A stretch of 64,000 nt of DNA from Gongronella butleri (taxonomy: Eukaryota > Mucoromycota > Mucoromycetes > Mucorales > Cunninghamellaceae). The notes beneath the pieces were generated by a model. That model ran no database searches. It was not told the DNA's origin and saw only the letters and a program-made list of their open reading frames with translations. The stretch covers positions 1-64,000 of the forward strand of contig JAIWZP010000083.1 in NCBI GenBank assembly GCA_025201375.1, in the 5' to 3' direction. Every line of letters starts with the position of its first letter. The first letter of the stretch is position 1. This document shows positions 23,045-35,484 of this stretch, piece by piece. The position numbers and the translations under genes are program-made.

Positions 23045-24577
23045 GTGTCGGGCGGGTTCCCACCCAAGCCCATGGCCGATCGCTCGCTGACGCTGAGCGC
23101 GGCACAAATCCGCGATGGTGACACGCTGACGGCGACCCTCGTCGATGCCCCCGCCGCCACGATTCCACCACCCGTGCAAACGTCAGCACCGGCCCCAGCA
23201 GTCACCATGCCAGCAACACATGACAGCCACGCGCCAAATGTCGAGGTCAATGGGTCCTATTTGGTGCAACGCGTAAGAAAAGAAGGGGAAAAGGTCACTG
23301 CATCATGATCGTTTTTAAAACACACATGCTTTTAGGTCATGGACGATGACAATTCGTGCCTATTCCGGTCCCTCGGGTAAAAAAAATGCAAAAACAAGCA
23401 GATGCGCGCCACAACCACGCGCAGCAATCCGGCGCACAATGCGTCGCCTTGGCAAAAAAAGATTTTGCTAAGCAATTGGCTATTTAGGTACGTGCTGAAG
23501 CGTGACACGAGCCTGGCAACTGTGTCTGAAATGCGCCAAGGTGAGACGAAAAAGAAAACGACATGGCAAATGACGTCGTTGCTGAGCTCACACCTCTTTT
23601 AACGCGACCAGTGGCCGCCGATGTGATCCAAACACAACCTGACCTATACCCAGACGTCGTCCTCGGGTAAGTGTTGCCCATGAATGGCCAAAAACAAAAA
23701 AAATGCCATGGATGCTTTGCTTCGTGCTGATTTCGCACTCTTTTGCTTTTAGACAGCCGCGCGACGACTATGTGCGCTGGATCCAAAAGCCAAATTCGTG
23801 GGGTGGAGCCATTGGTAACAAGGAGCAGCTGAAAAGGGGTTTTTTGGCTAATGCGCTTAGCTATTTTTCCTTCGGAAATCGCAGAATTGTCGATTTTTGC
23901 AAATTATTACGATGTTGGTAAGGTTGCTCGCGTGAAAAAACGTGGCATTGGCTGCTGACGCGCGCTTTTTTACTTTCTCATTGACCGTAGAAATCGTCAG
24001 TGTCGACGTGCAGACTGGCCGCACCGACCAATTTGGCCAAAACGAGCACGCGGATCGCGTTTTGATTCTTTACAGCGGCATCCGTAAGGCAACAGAGCAT
24101 AAAAATTATGCACAACGCGTCTCACGTCTTTGTCATCTTCCTGATCACAGATTACGACGCGCTTGCATTGGCGCCTATGATCGACAGTCCGCCGGATTTC
24201 GACCAAACCAAATTTCCGGCCACCAGCGAGTCCGATGCCATCCTGACCGCCGCCAAGCAACTCGCCAACAAGCTGCAAAAGGTAAAAAATGAGAGAGAAT
24301 CGCGTCGAATGGCATATGCACGGTCACTTATGCGCTACAAAAATGACACCAGGAACACAAATACACGGATGTGGCCAATTTCACGCTCAAATGCGATGTG
24401 TGCAAGGCGGGTCTCGTGGGAGAAAAGGACGCACAATCGCACGCTATGGTAAAAACACGTCTTTGGAGACATTGGGAGTCACTGGCGCCCCACAAGTACT
24501 GCAATGCTCATCTTTTCTTTCGTTTTTGTTTTTTGTGGCAGTCAACTGGGCACACCGCCTTTTCTGAATATGCTTAG
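22820..24577 (+). CDS. OTU1: OTU1/YOD1-type deubiquitinase
   Basis: Eleven small exons: 22820-22949 (or to 22940), 23046-23272, 23336-23376, 23488-23540, 23612-23666, 23753-23814, 23885-23917, 23991-24083, 24151-24281, 24353-24448 and 24542-24577. The product is 318 (or 315) residues. Order: an N-terminal UBX-like fold ending in Gly-Gly-Phe-Pro-Pro-Lys-Pro; a Pro/Thr linker; the OTU domain with Asp-Asp-Asp-Asn-Ser-Cys-Leu-Phe (catalytic Cys about 127) and Gly-Ile-His-Tyr-Asp (catalytic His about 232); and a C2H2 finger (Cys 289, Cys 292, His 305, His 311). This is the OTU1/YOD1 layout; such enzymes trim ubiquitin chains on Cdc48/p97 clients in ER-associated degradation. The exon 1 donor is ambiguous: GTGTGC at 22941 or GTCCGT at 22950, both in phase. 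Confidence 0.92.
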
Positions 24578-25280
24578 AATGTTATGCGTATTAAAAGAAG
24601 CGCCCTCCACATCATTCAGCACCCTGACGAGTGATCGTTTGGCATAAAGAGAACGAAAAGCACCAAATACGCGTTTGTCTGCATTGTGCTCACGGGTCCA
24701 TCCAGTCAAAAGGCAACGGCCTGGTTAGTTTACTTGTCTTGCCATGTTTTTTTTTAAGGTCGACTTGGTGATATTCAAGGAAAATAGGCATAGAAATGGT
24801 CACTTTGATGCAAAAAAAAAAAAAAAAAAGGCACAATTCCATATTTTGTGATTTTTGTGTGGCACCCGCACTGACGAGGACCACTTTGCGGCACACCACG
24901 GCACACCTGATCTTGACCATGCTCGTGTGTCGACAAAAACGTGCCTGTTCACAAAACCAAGGCCATTCCCGTAAAGCGCAGAAGCAGACGCTTCTTTTAA
25001 TAGCCGGAAAAGCTGCAACGTTGCCGTTTGCTACGCTTTTTCTGGCCGGCATGGTGTGCATGACGCTCATGGCGCTGGTCTTTTACTCAAAACACTCTCT
25101 TCTTTTTTTCAAACGCTTATTTCTCCATGAATTCGCATCCTTTCGCCATAAAACCACGATTTTCGGATAGAGGAGAACCAGGCGCATCTTTTAGTACCTC
25201 GGGGTTCAGCATAGATGTATAAAAGTACCTTGCCCTTTGCCTGATTCCCTACGCATTCCCCCCAAAGACGTTTATAAAGA

Positions 25281-25310
25281 CCATGAAGGCCATGAAGACC
25301 ATGAAGACGA
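25281..25310. repeat. Short tandem array of a 9-nt CCATGAAG-type unit
   Basis: Three imperfect units of GACCATGAAG/GCCATGAAG lie in a row. A minor low-copy array. Confidence 0.6.
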
Positions 25311-26258
25311 GTAAAAAAGTGCTTTTTTTATTGAAACAAGTAGAAAGCCAACCCTTTAGCCGCCTTTTAGACGTTGCCCGGGCACGACCACGCGGAGGCG
25401 GTTGGCATTGCGTGCCCTGCTTCTGCTTTTTTGAAGTGAAAAGAGAAACATAGAGAAAAGGTTCGTACTTTTTTGCGTAAAAAGAGAAACCTGTTGTAGG
25501 AACAGAAAAACGGTTCTGCAGTTTTGGTGTGGATGCATGGAATAGTAGTCCCAGAGACGAGTCGCCACGAAAAAAAAAAAAAAATGATTTTTTTTTTGGA
25601 ATAAAGAGAGAGAGAAAGAGTGAAAAAAAGAGCCGCTGCCCTTTTATACTTTTTTCCCAGCCCGCCAATGACCGGCGGCCGGACAAATTTAAAAATTCCG
25701 CCCCCGACAAGACGGCTTTAAGCCTTTGGCTGTAACAAAGGAAAAAAAAAAAGAGAGAAAGACAAGGAAAAGCATAGTGGAAAGAACGCGGACGCGACGC
25801 GGTGGGCACGTAGCCCTCGCACGCAGTTCATGCAGCACACTCCGCGTGTCTCAGCAGTGCCTCTTGCCCAATCGAGTCATGTCCGATCGGTGTTCGCTCG
25901 ATTTGCCCCGAAAACAACAAAACCTGCTTAATTCATGTTGAATCCAGCAATCTTTGGTCATCTTTGATGAAATAGACACCGCAGTGACTAACAAAGAATA
26001 GCAATTCCATGCGCACACCATGAATTCCCAGTGCCAAAAGGTGAACAAGACACAACCACACACAAAAATAAAAAAAAAGCTCACCATACTTCAGAAACAA
26101 ATGGCTTTGCCGTACCATTTGGCTCACAGTGATCGCCTCCGCCAGCTGCTTGCCGCTTAAAAACAAATTTCAGGTTAATTGTTTGATAAATCCAAAATCC
26201 ATGCAGAAACACGAATTATTGGAGAAAAATAAGGATTGTGCGAGGTTCCATCCATTCA

Positions 26259-26440
26259 TCTTGTGCAAAAATGCCGGATCTTCACGCACTCGTATCGGTG
26301 AAGAGGCCATTTACCATGTAATTGGAAGGCGTGGCGACCCGAGGACCTGGTTTTCACTCAGAATTTCCATTTTTACACGCAAACGTCGAACAATCATAGA
26401 GCAGCAAATATTTTCACGCGCATTATGTTGCAATTGAGAG
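26259..26440 (+). repeat. Dispersed repeat family 1, partial copy C
   Basis: The core TATCGGTGAAGAGGCCATTT, then ACCATGTAATTGGAAGGCGT, aligns with the reverse complement of 54960-55010 and with 44300-44345. In frame it reads Ile-Tyr-His-Val-Ile-Gly-Arg-Arg-Gly-Asp-Pro-Arg-Thr, matching Ile-Tyr-His-Val-Val-Glu-Trp-His-Gly-Asp-Pro in copy B. Only the central part is clearly shared. Confidence 0.55.
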
Positions 26441-26583
26441 AATAGAAGACAGGTTTTCATTTGAGTCGTTGCTTATGAGTTTAGGCGCACGATTGGATGA
26501 GCTATGCCCGTTTGAAATTTGGCTTGCGGCACAGGCGATTTTTTTTGCCAAAAATAACCTAATTCCTCCAACCATCCTTAAAT

Positions 26584-26889
26584 TTGCAGGTATGGTGGGT
26601 GCTAAAGTGTGGTAGCAGTGAGACAAATTTCAGGAGATTCTACTATGCGGGATTTCGAGAAAATGGCGTTTGCAAGTGCCAGAAATGCAATTTTCAAATA
26701 GTCGTTATTCGAAGGCAAATCAAACTAGATCCGAGCGGTCAACATTTCCTCATAGAGAATAGATCAATTATTCATTTTCATGCACCATGCCGCCCTGATG
26801 ACATAAAACTTTTGCGAATTTGGAAGTATCCAAAATCGTATGGAATTTCGGCGCGTCGTAAATCACGCAAAAGCGCGCCTTTCAAATGA
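26584..26889 (+). pseudogene. Possible remnant of a FLYWCH/WRKY-GCM1-like zinc-finger protein
   Basis: A 101-residue open frame contains Cys-x-Cys-x-x-Cys, about 28 residues, then His-Phe-His-x-x-Cys, with a preceding Phe-Arg-Arg-Phe-Tyr-Tyr and Gly-Phe-Arg-Glu-Asn. C-x2-C followed by H-x-H is the metal-binding pattern of FLYWCH and WRKY-GCM1 folds, often found in Mutator-like transposable elements. The similarity is by eye and weak. No transposase core is seen nearby, so this is at best a fragment, and it may be a chance frame. Confidence 0.25.
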
Positions 26890-27995
26890 TCACCGGCATC
26901 ATCGAACGCGCGCGGCTGAGATGCACGAGACTTCGATTTTTGGGGGGCGCCTCGGCGCGTCGTCGTCAAATGCATCGCTTTCAAAATGCGATTTTTCATG
27001 CTTCAAATGTTGATTTTCCCGCCCATTTGCTTTACAATGCTCGGCCGTTGCCAGCGCAAGAAATGACGAGGGAAGCACGATCTTGCTACCCTCCAAGTTT
27101 CGAGGCGATCCAGCAACCATTTTTGGTTTTTGAAAATTGGCCAGGGGGTGTCATCCAGGGATTTTGGCTATTTTTTATGGTGGCTGTTGCTCGCCATCAA
27201 ACGATCGCAGTGTCGCAAGGGTGGGCTTAAATAAAAGCCTGTCGCGACCTTTACATCGCGGCGCGAGAAATCAGCCAATAAGCTTTTTCGAACGGCACTC
27301 CAAAAGCCGAAATTGTTGTTTTTCACATTTGTGTATTTTACTCGCGTCAAACGATATTGCTCCAGAATAAAACTAATATCATTCAATAGCCAAGAAGCTG
27401 TATTATCATCCGTATGCTCAGAGCAGCTGCAGGTTCCTTGCTACTTCTCGAGCAATGTGCGTCGTGTAAACGAAAAAAAATATTGTTGGCGCATGGTGCT
27501 GGAAATTTTTGTTGGCTAGACTACATATAAGGTTGGTCGCGTCCATTTTCACACTTTTGACCCAACATGGGGAACGCTCGATGATCGACTTTCTCCAAAA
27601 TCACGCGACAACGACCATTTACGGCAAAAGGCTAAAAAAAAATGCTGCGGACCGCAGGGGGTGGCTGCTGAAAGTGATAATTAGGAGACTTGTACCATGA
27701 GTGACAATGGGGAAAGCAGAAAACTAAGCACAAAATGCCTTTTATTGATCAAGACAAATGGTTTTGAGCCCTTTTCTCCCTCGCCCTCTAGGACAAATGC
27801 GTGGCCGGCCATTGTTTGATGTTCAATGGTGTTGTTTGGGAAACGCAGGGTGACACACAACTGGATCGGATAAAACTTTAAGCTTCCGCGGCGGATATTT
27901 CTTCTTCCTTTTGCTTTTTTTGGTTGGCCGCGCATCTCTTTCCCCTTTCTTGCACTTTTTCTTTCCCTCCTCTCTCTTTTTTTTATTACCTTACC

Positions 27996-30800
27996 ATGGA
28001 CCGCATCAAGATGGAAGGCCCACCGAGGGACAAGCGGCAGCGTGTCAGCCGTGCGTGGTAAGAAAAAGGGGTTGGTGGCGGAGACGTTTTGGTAAAGCGT
28101 GTCTATTTTTTTTGCTCACTTTTTTTTTTATTTCCTTTTGTTCTTTTGGTGTAGCGAGCCGTGTCGTGCCAAAAAAACAAAGTGCGACGGCCTTGCGCCT
28201 GCGTGTACAGTGTGCATGTCGCAGGGCATTGCCTGCGTGTATCAGCCCGTGACGAAAAAGGTAAATAAAGAGGTCACCCAGGGGAGAAGGGGAGCCTTTT
28301 TTATGATTTTTGGGACCCCCCAAAAAACAAGGTTTATTGTTTGCAAGATGCGGGGCGGAATCATGGAAAACACCGATCAAAAAAAAAGTGTGCCGAGAAC
28401 ACGATCTGATCTCTTTTTTTTTTTATTCTTTTCGTGTAGCGAGGGCCGCCCAAGGGGTACATTGAAGCGATTGAAGGGCGATTGCATCGTTTGGAGGCAT
28501 TGATTAGCAGTGTGGCGCAGGAGGACGATCCACGGTTCAGTGCCATCATTTCCGAGCTTAGTGCACCGCTGCAGACGGCCAATGGCGAGATGATCAGGCC
28601 GAGAAAGGCCATTGTGCCCGATTCGGAGAACTCCAATGCGGCACCGCCACCCATGATGCCCACGGCAACTTCATCGTCGACGACAATGGCACGTGGTGAT
28701 GAGAATGACGATTCAATGGCGGCTGTCGCTGCAGCCAATGCGGCGGCGTCGCTCATGCCGGCCAACAGTAGCAACAGTAGCAACCATAGTGGGGATATGG
28801 ACACCAACGAGAATGCAGGCAACATCAGTGTGGATGAAAGCGGACAATTGCGATACTATGGCAAATCGTCGGGCTACTATATGTTGCGTGACAGCCGCAC
28901 GTTTAAAAACGGGGCATTCCACTTTAAAACACGTGACAATGAAGGCATGAATCTCGAACAGGCCATGGTCGATCCATTTGAATTGCCGCCCCAAGATCTC
29001 GCAGACCACCTGCTCTCCCTCTATTTCGCCCATTTCTACACGTTCTTGCCAATCGTTCACAAGGACACGTTTATGAACGATTACCAAGGCCGCGGCACCC
29101 ACCCACCCTCGCGCCTGCTCCTCAATGCCATGTTCGCCGTCGCCGCACGCGTGTCGCCCGACCCACGCGTCCTCGCCAACCCCGACGATCCAAAAACAGC
29201 TGGCGACCACTATTTTGAGCGTGCACGCATCCTCCTCGAGTTTGAATACGACGATTTCAAAACGTCCACGGTCCAGGCCCTTCTCCTCATGAGTAGCCAT
29301 CAAAACGGCGCGCTCAAATCCATCCGTGGCTGGATTTACAGCGGAATGGTAAAAGCAATGTCCCTTTTATTTTGATTTCTTTGTTTCTTTTTCTCATTCT
29401 CTCTTCCTCTCCCTTCTAGGCATTCCGAATGGTGCAAAATCTTGGTCTGCACTGCAATTGCGACAGCTGGGATCTGACGCACGAGCAAAAAGAAGAGCGA
29501 AAACGCGTGTTTTGGTCGTGTTTTGTGGTGGACCGTCTGTCGAGCGCGATGCACGGCCGGTCACCCATCATCGACGAGCGCGACTGCGACGTGCCATACC
29601 CACGCGACAATGACGCGTGTGACCGCCAGCAGCCCGTGCAAATCATGGATACCTTTCTGCCCATGATTCATCTGGCCGAAATCCTTGGCAACGTCCTCCG
29701 CGAGGTCTACACCGTCCGTGGACGCAATCTGCTCAAGCGTCTCCCATCCCCCGATGGCCTGATCGGAAGACTCGACAAGTAAGTTGGAAACAAAAATAGA
29801 GAAAAAGCAAAAAAAAAAAAAATTACCAAAATTCTCAATTTCTCTCCCTTTTTTTTTCCCCCCATTTAGATCGTTGAATAGCTGGATGGCCAAGCTGCGC
29901 AGCCCTGCGCGGTACCGGCCACCCAACACACGCATCGGTGAGATGGCCAAGACACCATCACTTGCGGTTTGCCAGATCCACATGATGTTTTACACGACAT
30001 TGATCCTGTTGCACCGGCCATTTATCCCGGGGACCAAGCAGCAAGGCAGCGGCAAGTCACACGCGTCGGCATTCCCGTCCAAGGAGATTTGCAATTACGC
30101 GGCAGACAAATTGCTGGACATCACGGTCAGCATGATGAACGACGGCAAAATCAATCACATCAACAACTACACATTGTACTTTATGTTCACGGCAGGCATC
30201 ATCTTCATCCACGAGGCCGCGTCCAAAGACCCAGAGGTCAGCTTTGATGCCAAAATCAGCATCAACAAGATTCTGCGCGCCATGGAGACAGTCGAAATCA
30301 CCTGGATCACCTCGACGCGCCATAGCAGCATCCTCGGCGAGCTCGCCGGCCTGCGCGACATCGACCTCGTCGTGGGCGAGCGGCCCAATCCCGCCAATGC
30401 CAAACTGGCCTCCATTGCCGTCCCAAATTCGCCAACGCTCATCAAACCCGAATACCAATCCACTTCGTCGCCACTCTCGTCCACTCGCACACTCCCCTTG
30501 CCGCCAATGCAACAACAACAACAACAACAACATCCGCAGCAACTTCAGCAGCAGCATCCGCCACCACCAAACGTCCATCAGGCCAATGTCATTGATTATC
30601 ACCAATATTACGACGACCAGCAAAGCTCTGCCAGCTCCATGTCGCCTCGCCAAGAAAACACACTCAATTCGCCATCACCATCCACTAGCGCCGCTAATGC
30701 CTTTGATCTCAATGGCACAGCCTACTATGGTGTCCCCGCATCTTTTGATCTTGGAGAATGGGATTACTATCTCAAAATGACGCAGCAGCAGCAGCAATAG
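27996..30800 (+). CDS. Zn2Cys6 fungal-specific transcription factor
   Basis: Five exons (27996-28057, 28155-28260, 28440-29348, 29420-29778, 29870-30800) give 788 residues. A Zn2Cys6 cluster lies at residues 21-48, spaced C-X2-C-X6-C-X6-C-X2-C-X6-C; its first Cys codon is split by intron 1. A basic linker (Lys-Lys-Arg-Gly-Pro-Pro-Lys-Gly-Tyr-Ile-Glu) leads to a short coiled coil for dimerisation. A low-complexity Ala/Asn/Ser part follows, then the fungal-specific middle homology region (about 220-470) with Phe-x-Pro-Ile-Val-His-Lys-Asp-x-Phe, Ala-Arg-x-Leu-Leu, Gln-Ala-Leu-Leu-Leu-Met-Ser and Arg-x-Phe-Trp-Ser-Cys-Phe. The C-terminus is Gln- and Ser-rich and ends in Gln-Gln-Gln-Gln, probably an activation region. 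A nuclear regulator; the target is unknown, although the layout resembles XlnR-type factors. Confidence 0.92.
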
Positions 30801-32033
30801 CATCATCCCTTTTTCCTTTTTTCCATTCACTCGCATCACCCACTTTTTCCCTTCATTTTGACTCATAAATAAATTCAATACCTCGTTTTTTCTATGTTTA
30901 CCTCGAATTCCCCCTCCCTTCTCCCCCAATGTAGTCTATAAGAGGGACGTGCAACGATGTGCGTGGCAACCGACGCAATAACAAATGATTGTTGAAACGC
31001 GTCGATTCGTCGTCAATGGCAAAAAGTCACGCGTTTATTTTGGTTTTTTTTTCGCCTTTTGTCATTTCTCACCATGAACCTGCCTCATTGTTCTTTTTAA
31101 ATACACGGAAGCGTGCACAAAGCAAGAGCAGCAACAACAAATGCTTGTTGAAACGCGTCGATTTCGTCGTCAATGGTCAGGAGCTCGTGTTTGTCGGCAT
31201 TTTGACCGCTTTTCACACCCAAATGGGTGGTTTTGAGCGCGGCGAGGCATGCGACATCAACCCAACCCAGCGGGAAAAGCGTTTATATTCCGTGCTATGA
31301 CACGAAAAAAAAAAAAAAAAATGGAGGGTGCAAGGTTCAAGCTTTTGGGCGATTTCACGTTCTTGGCTCCCAATTGGGAGTCTCTCGATCGGGTCCGAGC
31401 ACCTCCCCCCCCCCACTTAACGCACACGCCAAAAAAAAGCGTTTCAGGGCCCATCCCCGTTCAAAGAGGGAAAAGGTGCTCACGCCCCCTCCGCCTACCA
31501 CAAAAAAAAAAAAAAGAAAGATGAGCAGATGACGCCCCTCGTCTTTTTTTGTCCTTTTTCTTTTTTTTTTTTTTTTTGTTGCTGTTCGTGCTCATCCCCC
31601 CTCTCACTCTCTCTCTCTTTTTCTTTCTTTCTCGTCCACCTTTTTGAGTTGCTCGGCTTTGGCAAGCTAAAAGGAACGGTCGGCTGTTTTTTATAATATC
31701 TCTTTTTTTTTGCTTCTTTTCCCTCTTTTTTTATTTCTTCCTTCTTCACACGCCCCTCTTGTTCCTTCTTCCATTTTTCGTAGCTAGAGGCCCCGCACAA
31801 CCAAGACTTGCCTCTTTGTCCCATACTCTCACGCTTTTTGTTTTTTTTTTTGAACTCGACGTCACGGCGCCCTTTTTTTTCCCTCTTGTGCCTTTCTCTG
31901 GTGCCTCTTTTCCTTTGTATTCTCCCGGATCCTTATCAAAGGTGAGATGAAAACAGTCTTTGGGGTGCTCATCACGCAGTAAACACTGACCGGTCCGTTT
32001 TTTTCCCCTTTAGACACATATTGACCCGCTCCT
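30801..32033. other. Intergenic with a diverged direct repeat
   Basis: ATAAATAAA near 30866 likely ends the Zn2Cys6 gene. A direct repeat of about 35 nt lies at 30990 and 31145. The rest consists of homopolymer runs and the T-rich leader of the Gem1 gene. No gene is supported. Confidence 0.5.
30985..31180 (+). repeat. Two direct copies of a ~35-nt unit
   Basis: TTGTTGAAACGCGTCGATTC followed by GTCGTCAATGG occurs near 30990-31019 and again, with one inserted T, near 31146-31177. The copies are about 155 nt apart. They may mark a local duplication or paired regulatory elements. Confidence 0.7.
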
Positions 32034-34851
32034 ATGCGCCGCGACGTTCGTATATTGCTCGTTGGAGATGGTACGAAAGCTCACCGGGTTGGGGAAAAAA
32101 AGGCTGAAACAACCGACCAACGACGCGTTTTGCTTTTTTTTGTTGAAAATAGAGGGTGTAGGCAAAAGTACGATCATTACGTCCCTCATCAAGGAGACAT
32201 TCATCCCCAATGTAAGTGGTTGCCTTGGGCAATTGATGGCTATGGAGCCGAGCGCGTCTTTTTCCGCCGCTCACGAGCTTGTTGCTGACGCGTCTTTTTC
32301 TCGTACTTTTTCGAATTAGGTGCAGCACATGGTGCCCGAAGTGACGATTCCGCCTGAAGTGACGCCCGAGAACGTGACGATGCACATCATGGACTCGTCG
32401 GGTAAAAGAAAAGAGGCAAACTTGGCGGCACGCGCACCATTGGCCATTTTTTGTGCTCATTGTTTTGTTCTTTTTCTAAAAAAAAAAAAAATAGCGCGTC
32501 CTGAGCAGCGCGAGCAGCTTGAAGCCGAGATTCGCAAGGCGCACGTCATCTGTATTGTGTACGCGGTCGATGATCCCAACACGTTCAATCGCTTGTCGCT
32601 GTTTTGGCTGCCGTACATTCGATCATTGGGCGTCAACGTGCCGTCCATCCTTGTCGGCAACAAAATCGACATCCGCGGCGACGACATGACCAACCACAAT
32701 CTCGAGGACGAGGTCATGCCCATCATGAACGAATTCAAGGTACAAAAAAATGCGAGAAAAAGTAGAAAACGCGCGTTTTTGTCCTTTTTTTTTTTTCTCA
32801 TTTTTGTTTTTTTTACGCGTATTTTGCAGGAAGTCGAGACGTGTGTCGAGTGCTCTGCCAAGCAGCTGTTGAACGTGAGCGAGGTGTTTTACTTTGCGCA
32901 AAAGGCGGTGTTGCATCCGACAGCACCCTTGTACGATTCGCGCGAACACGTGCTCAAACCACAGTGTGTCGAGGCCCTGCAGCGAATCTTTAAGCTGTGT
33001 GACACGGACAAGGATAACGTGCTCAATGACAAGGAATTAAACGCGTTCCAGGTACACACAAACAAAAAAGACGCGTCACGACGTGAATTCTCACCTTTTT
33101 TTTTTATCTTTTAGCGTAAATGCTTCAACACACCCTTGCAGCAGAACGAGTTGGATGGTGTCAAGGACGTAGTGCGGCAGCACGAACCTTCAGGTGTCAA
33201 CGAGTACGGTCTGACGGAAATCGGATTTGCGTTTTTGCACTCTCTGTTCATCCAGCGCGGCCGTCTTGAAACAACATGGACCGTGCTGCGCAAATTCGGC
33301 TACGGCGACGACCTGTCGCTGCGCGAAGATTTTCTTCTCCCGCCATTTGAGGTTCCACCCGAGTGCTCCGTGGAATTGAGCCCGCACGGCTATCAATTCC
33401 TCGCCGAGCTCTTCCAGGCCTATGACAAGGTATAGAAAAAAAAAAAAAAGAGGACCGCAGGCGCGCTCTTTGACATGGCTCGGCGCGTGAAAAAAAAAAA
33501 ACGGGAGAGGGAGATGCGTGCGTGACGCGAGACAAAAGCCACGATTTTCCTACACGTTACTCATTTTCCTTAATTTTTCATTGATTGGACAGGACAAGGA
33601 CGGTGCGCTGAACATTGACGAGCTGACGGCACTGTTCAGCACGTCGCCGGGCAACCCTTGGGAGCACACGGCATTCCCACATACCACCATCACCACGGAA
33701 ACAGGCTCCGTCACGCTGCAAGGATGGCTCGCCCAATGGAGGTGCGCGAAAAAAAAGAAAGGAAAAAGGGAGGCGCAGCACGACACGTCGGCTCACGCGT
33801 TTTTTTTTATAGTATGACGACGCTTGCGAACCATCAAACAACGCTGAAATATCTTGCTTATCTCGGTTTTGAGGGCGACACGCGCACAGCGCTCAAAATT
33901 ACGCGACCGCGCCGCCTCGACCGGAAAAAGGGCAAGATTCAGCGCAATGTATTTTTATGCTACGTCGTGGGCGCGCCCGGCGCCGGAAAGACATCCTTGA
34001 TGAAGGCATTTGTACAAAAGCCATTCGCCGATAAGTATCAGCCCACCAAGGAGCCTTTCCACGTCGTCAACTCCGTCGAAATGAAGGGCGTAGAAAAATA
34101 CCTCGTGGTAAAAAAAAAAAAAAAAAAAAAAAAGACGTTTTGCGACGCGTCTCACACTCTTTTTTTTTTCGTGTTTTGTAGATGGAAGAGATTGGTGCGG
34201 AGCGCGAGGCCGAGGTGCTTTCAAGTAAAAAGCGACTGGAGGCGTGTGATCTGCTTTGTTTTGTCTATGACACAAGCAATGCGCACTCGTTTGACTATCT
34301 GGCATCATTACGAGTAAGGGCCCCAACATTTTTTTTTGTTTTTCATGTGAGTCTTATTTTGCTCTCTTACCAATAGGAAAAGTACAAGCTGGACCACGTT
34401 CCCGTTGTGTTTGTCGCGACAAAATGTGAATTAGATTTGGTCACGCAGCGGTACGAGGTGCAGCCAGACGTTTATTGCCGTCAACTCAAGCTTGCCGTGC
34501 CATTGAGCGTGTCCGTCAAGGAGCAGCAAATGGCAGACTTGTACCATATCCTCACGGGCGTCGCCATGAACCCGTAAGATCCAAGAGCATACCCGTGTCC
34601 CGCAAATGACTCACGATTTTCGTATTTTCTTTTATTTTTTTCTGAAAAAAAGAGCCATTGCGACGCCAGGGTCTCTAAAGCAAAAGAACGAGGAGCTGTG
34701 GCTGCCACGGCAATACATTACGCTGTCGCTCGTGGCCGGTGCCGTGATCCTGACGACACTCGCAGGCTACAAGCTGCTCAAACAGCACACAAGCGTGTTC
34801 TCGTCGCAAAACATGGCCTCGGTCGCGCCAAAGAAGCGCGATTACCTATGA
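32034..34851 (+). CDS. GEM1: Mitochondrial Rho GTPase Gem1/Miro
   Basis: Eleven exons (32034-32070, 32153-32211, 32320-32401, 32495-32739, 32830-33051, 33115-33429, 33593-33741, 33813-34107, 34182-34313, 34377-34573, 34653-34851) give 643 residues. The first GTPase has Gly-Asp-Glu-Gly-Val-Gly-Lys-Ser (11-18) and Asn-Lys-Ile-Asp. Two EF-hand loops follow, Asp-Thr-Asp-Lys-Asp-Asn (about 200) and Asp-Lys-Asp-Lys-Asp-Gly (about 320), then a second GTPase with Gly-Ala-Pro-Gly-Ala-Gly-Lys-Thr (about 424). A single C-terminal membrane span is followed by a short tail. This is the full Miro layout, anchored in the mitochondrial outer membrane. Family roles are mitochondrial shape, inheritance and, in yeast, ER-mitochondria contact. 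Length and order are normal. Confidence 0.96.
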
Positions 34852-35484
34852 TCCTCGCCAATTCCGTGTGTCTATTGGACTCTGTATTTCTATTTCCATC
34901 TCCCTTGTCCTCGTCTCCCTTTTTTTTTTGCCATTACATTCCTTCTTTTGCCCTTTTTTTTTTACTTTTGTTTATCGCCTGCCTTGTTTGAATAAAGCCG
35001 TCTTTCTTTTTTACTAATTTTCATTCATGAATGGATCCGTTGGGTTCGGTGGGATTGTTGGGTTTCGGCAGCCTCGGCAGATCAAAAATAAAGGGAAATG
35101 AAAGAAAAACAACAAAAAAATGCGGGGAAAAAGAACTGCGCTCAGCATGAAATGACAGCCCATGCCTCGGCATCAGAATCAGGCAGGTGCAGGGGAAAAC
35201 CAAATTGCCACCGCATTTGGAATTGGTCATCCGCAATGGGCTTGTCAGATGGACAAAAATCAAAAAAAAATTGGGCGGGGAAGCAAAGAGTCACACACTC
35301 GCCACGCCATGGCTATGGTCTTTTCCGACGTGTGTCAGCATTTTTGCATTTCGAAACCAGCCAAAAGAGGATTTTCACAAAAAGAGGGCCCTATCTCTTC
35401 TTTTTTATTTCTTTTTCTTCTTGTTCAGCTCCTTTTTTTTATTGTTCTTTTGCTTCTCCACTCCTTTTTTTTTTTACACTTCCA
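34852..35484. other. Intergenic between GEM1 and the carrier gene
   Basis: GAATAAAGCC near 34989 is a likely poly(A) signal for GEM1. A T-rich leader from 35395 precedes the next ATG. Nothing else is supported. Confidence 0.5.

Larger units (their letters stand above)
24578..27995. other. Gene-poor island 2
   Basis: About 3.4 kb without an intact conserved gene. From about 25850 the base composition turns AT-rich with many TTT and AAA words, as in the other islands. It contains a partial copy of repeat family 1 (26259-26440), a frame with a possible zinc-binding fold (26584-26889) and a short CATGAAG-type tandem array near 25281-25310. The TATA-like TATAAAA near 25217 has no gene that I can assign. 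Confidence 0.55.

Noticed and set aside
25249..25809. 186-residue minus-strand frame in island 2
   Set aside because: It is composed of homopolymer-derived Phe and Lys runs and has no domain or splice support.
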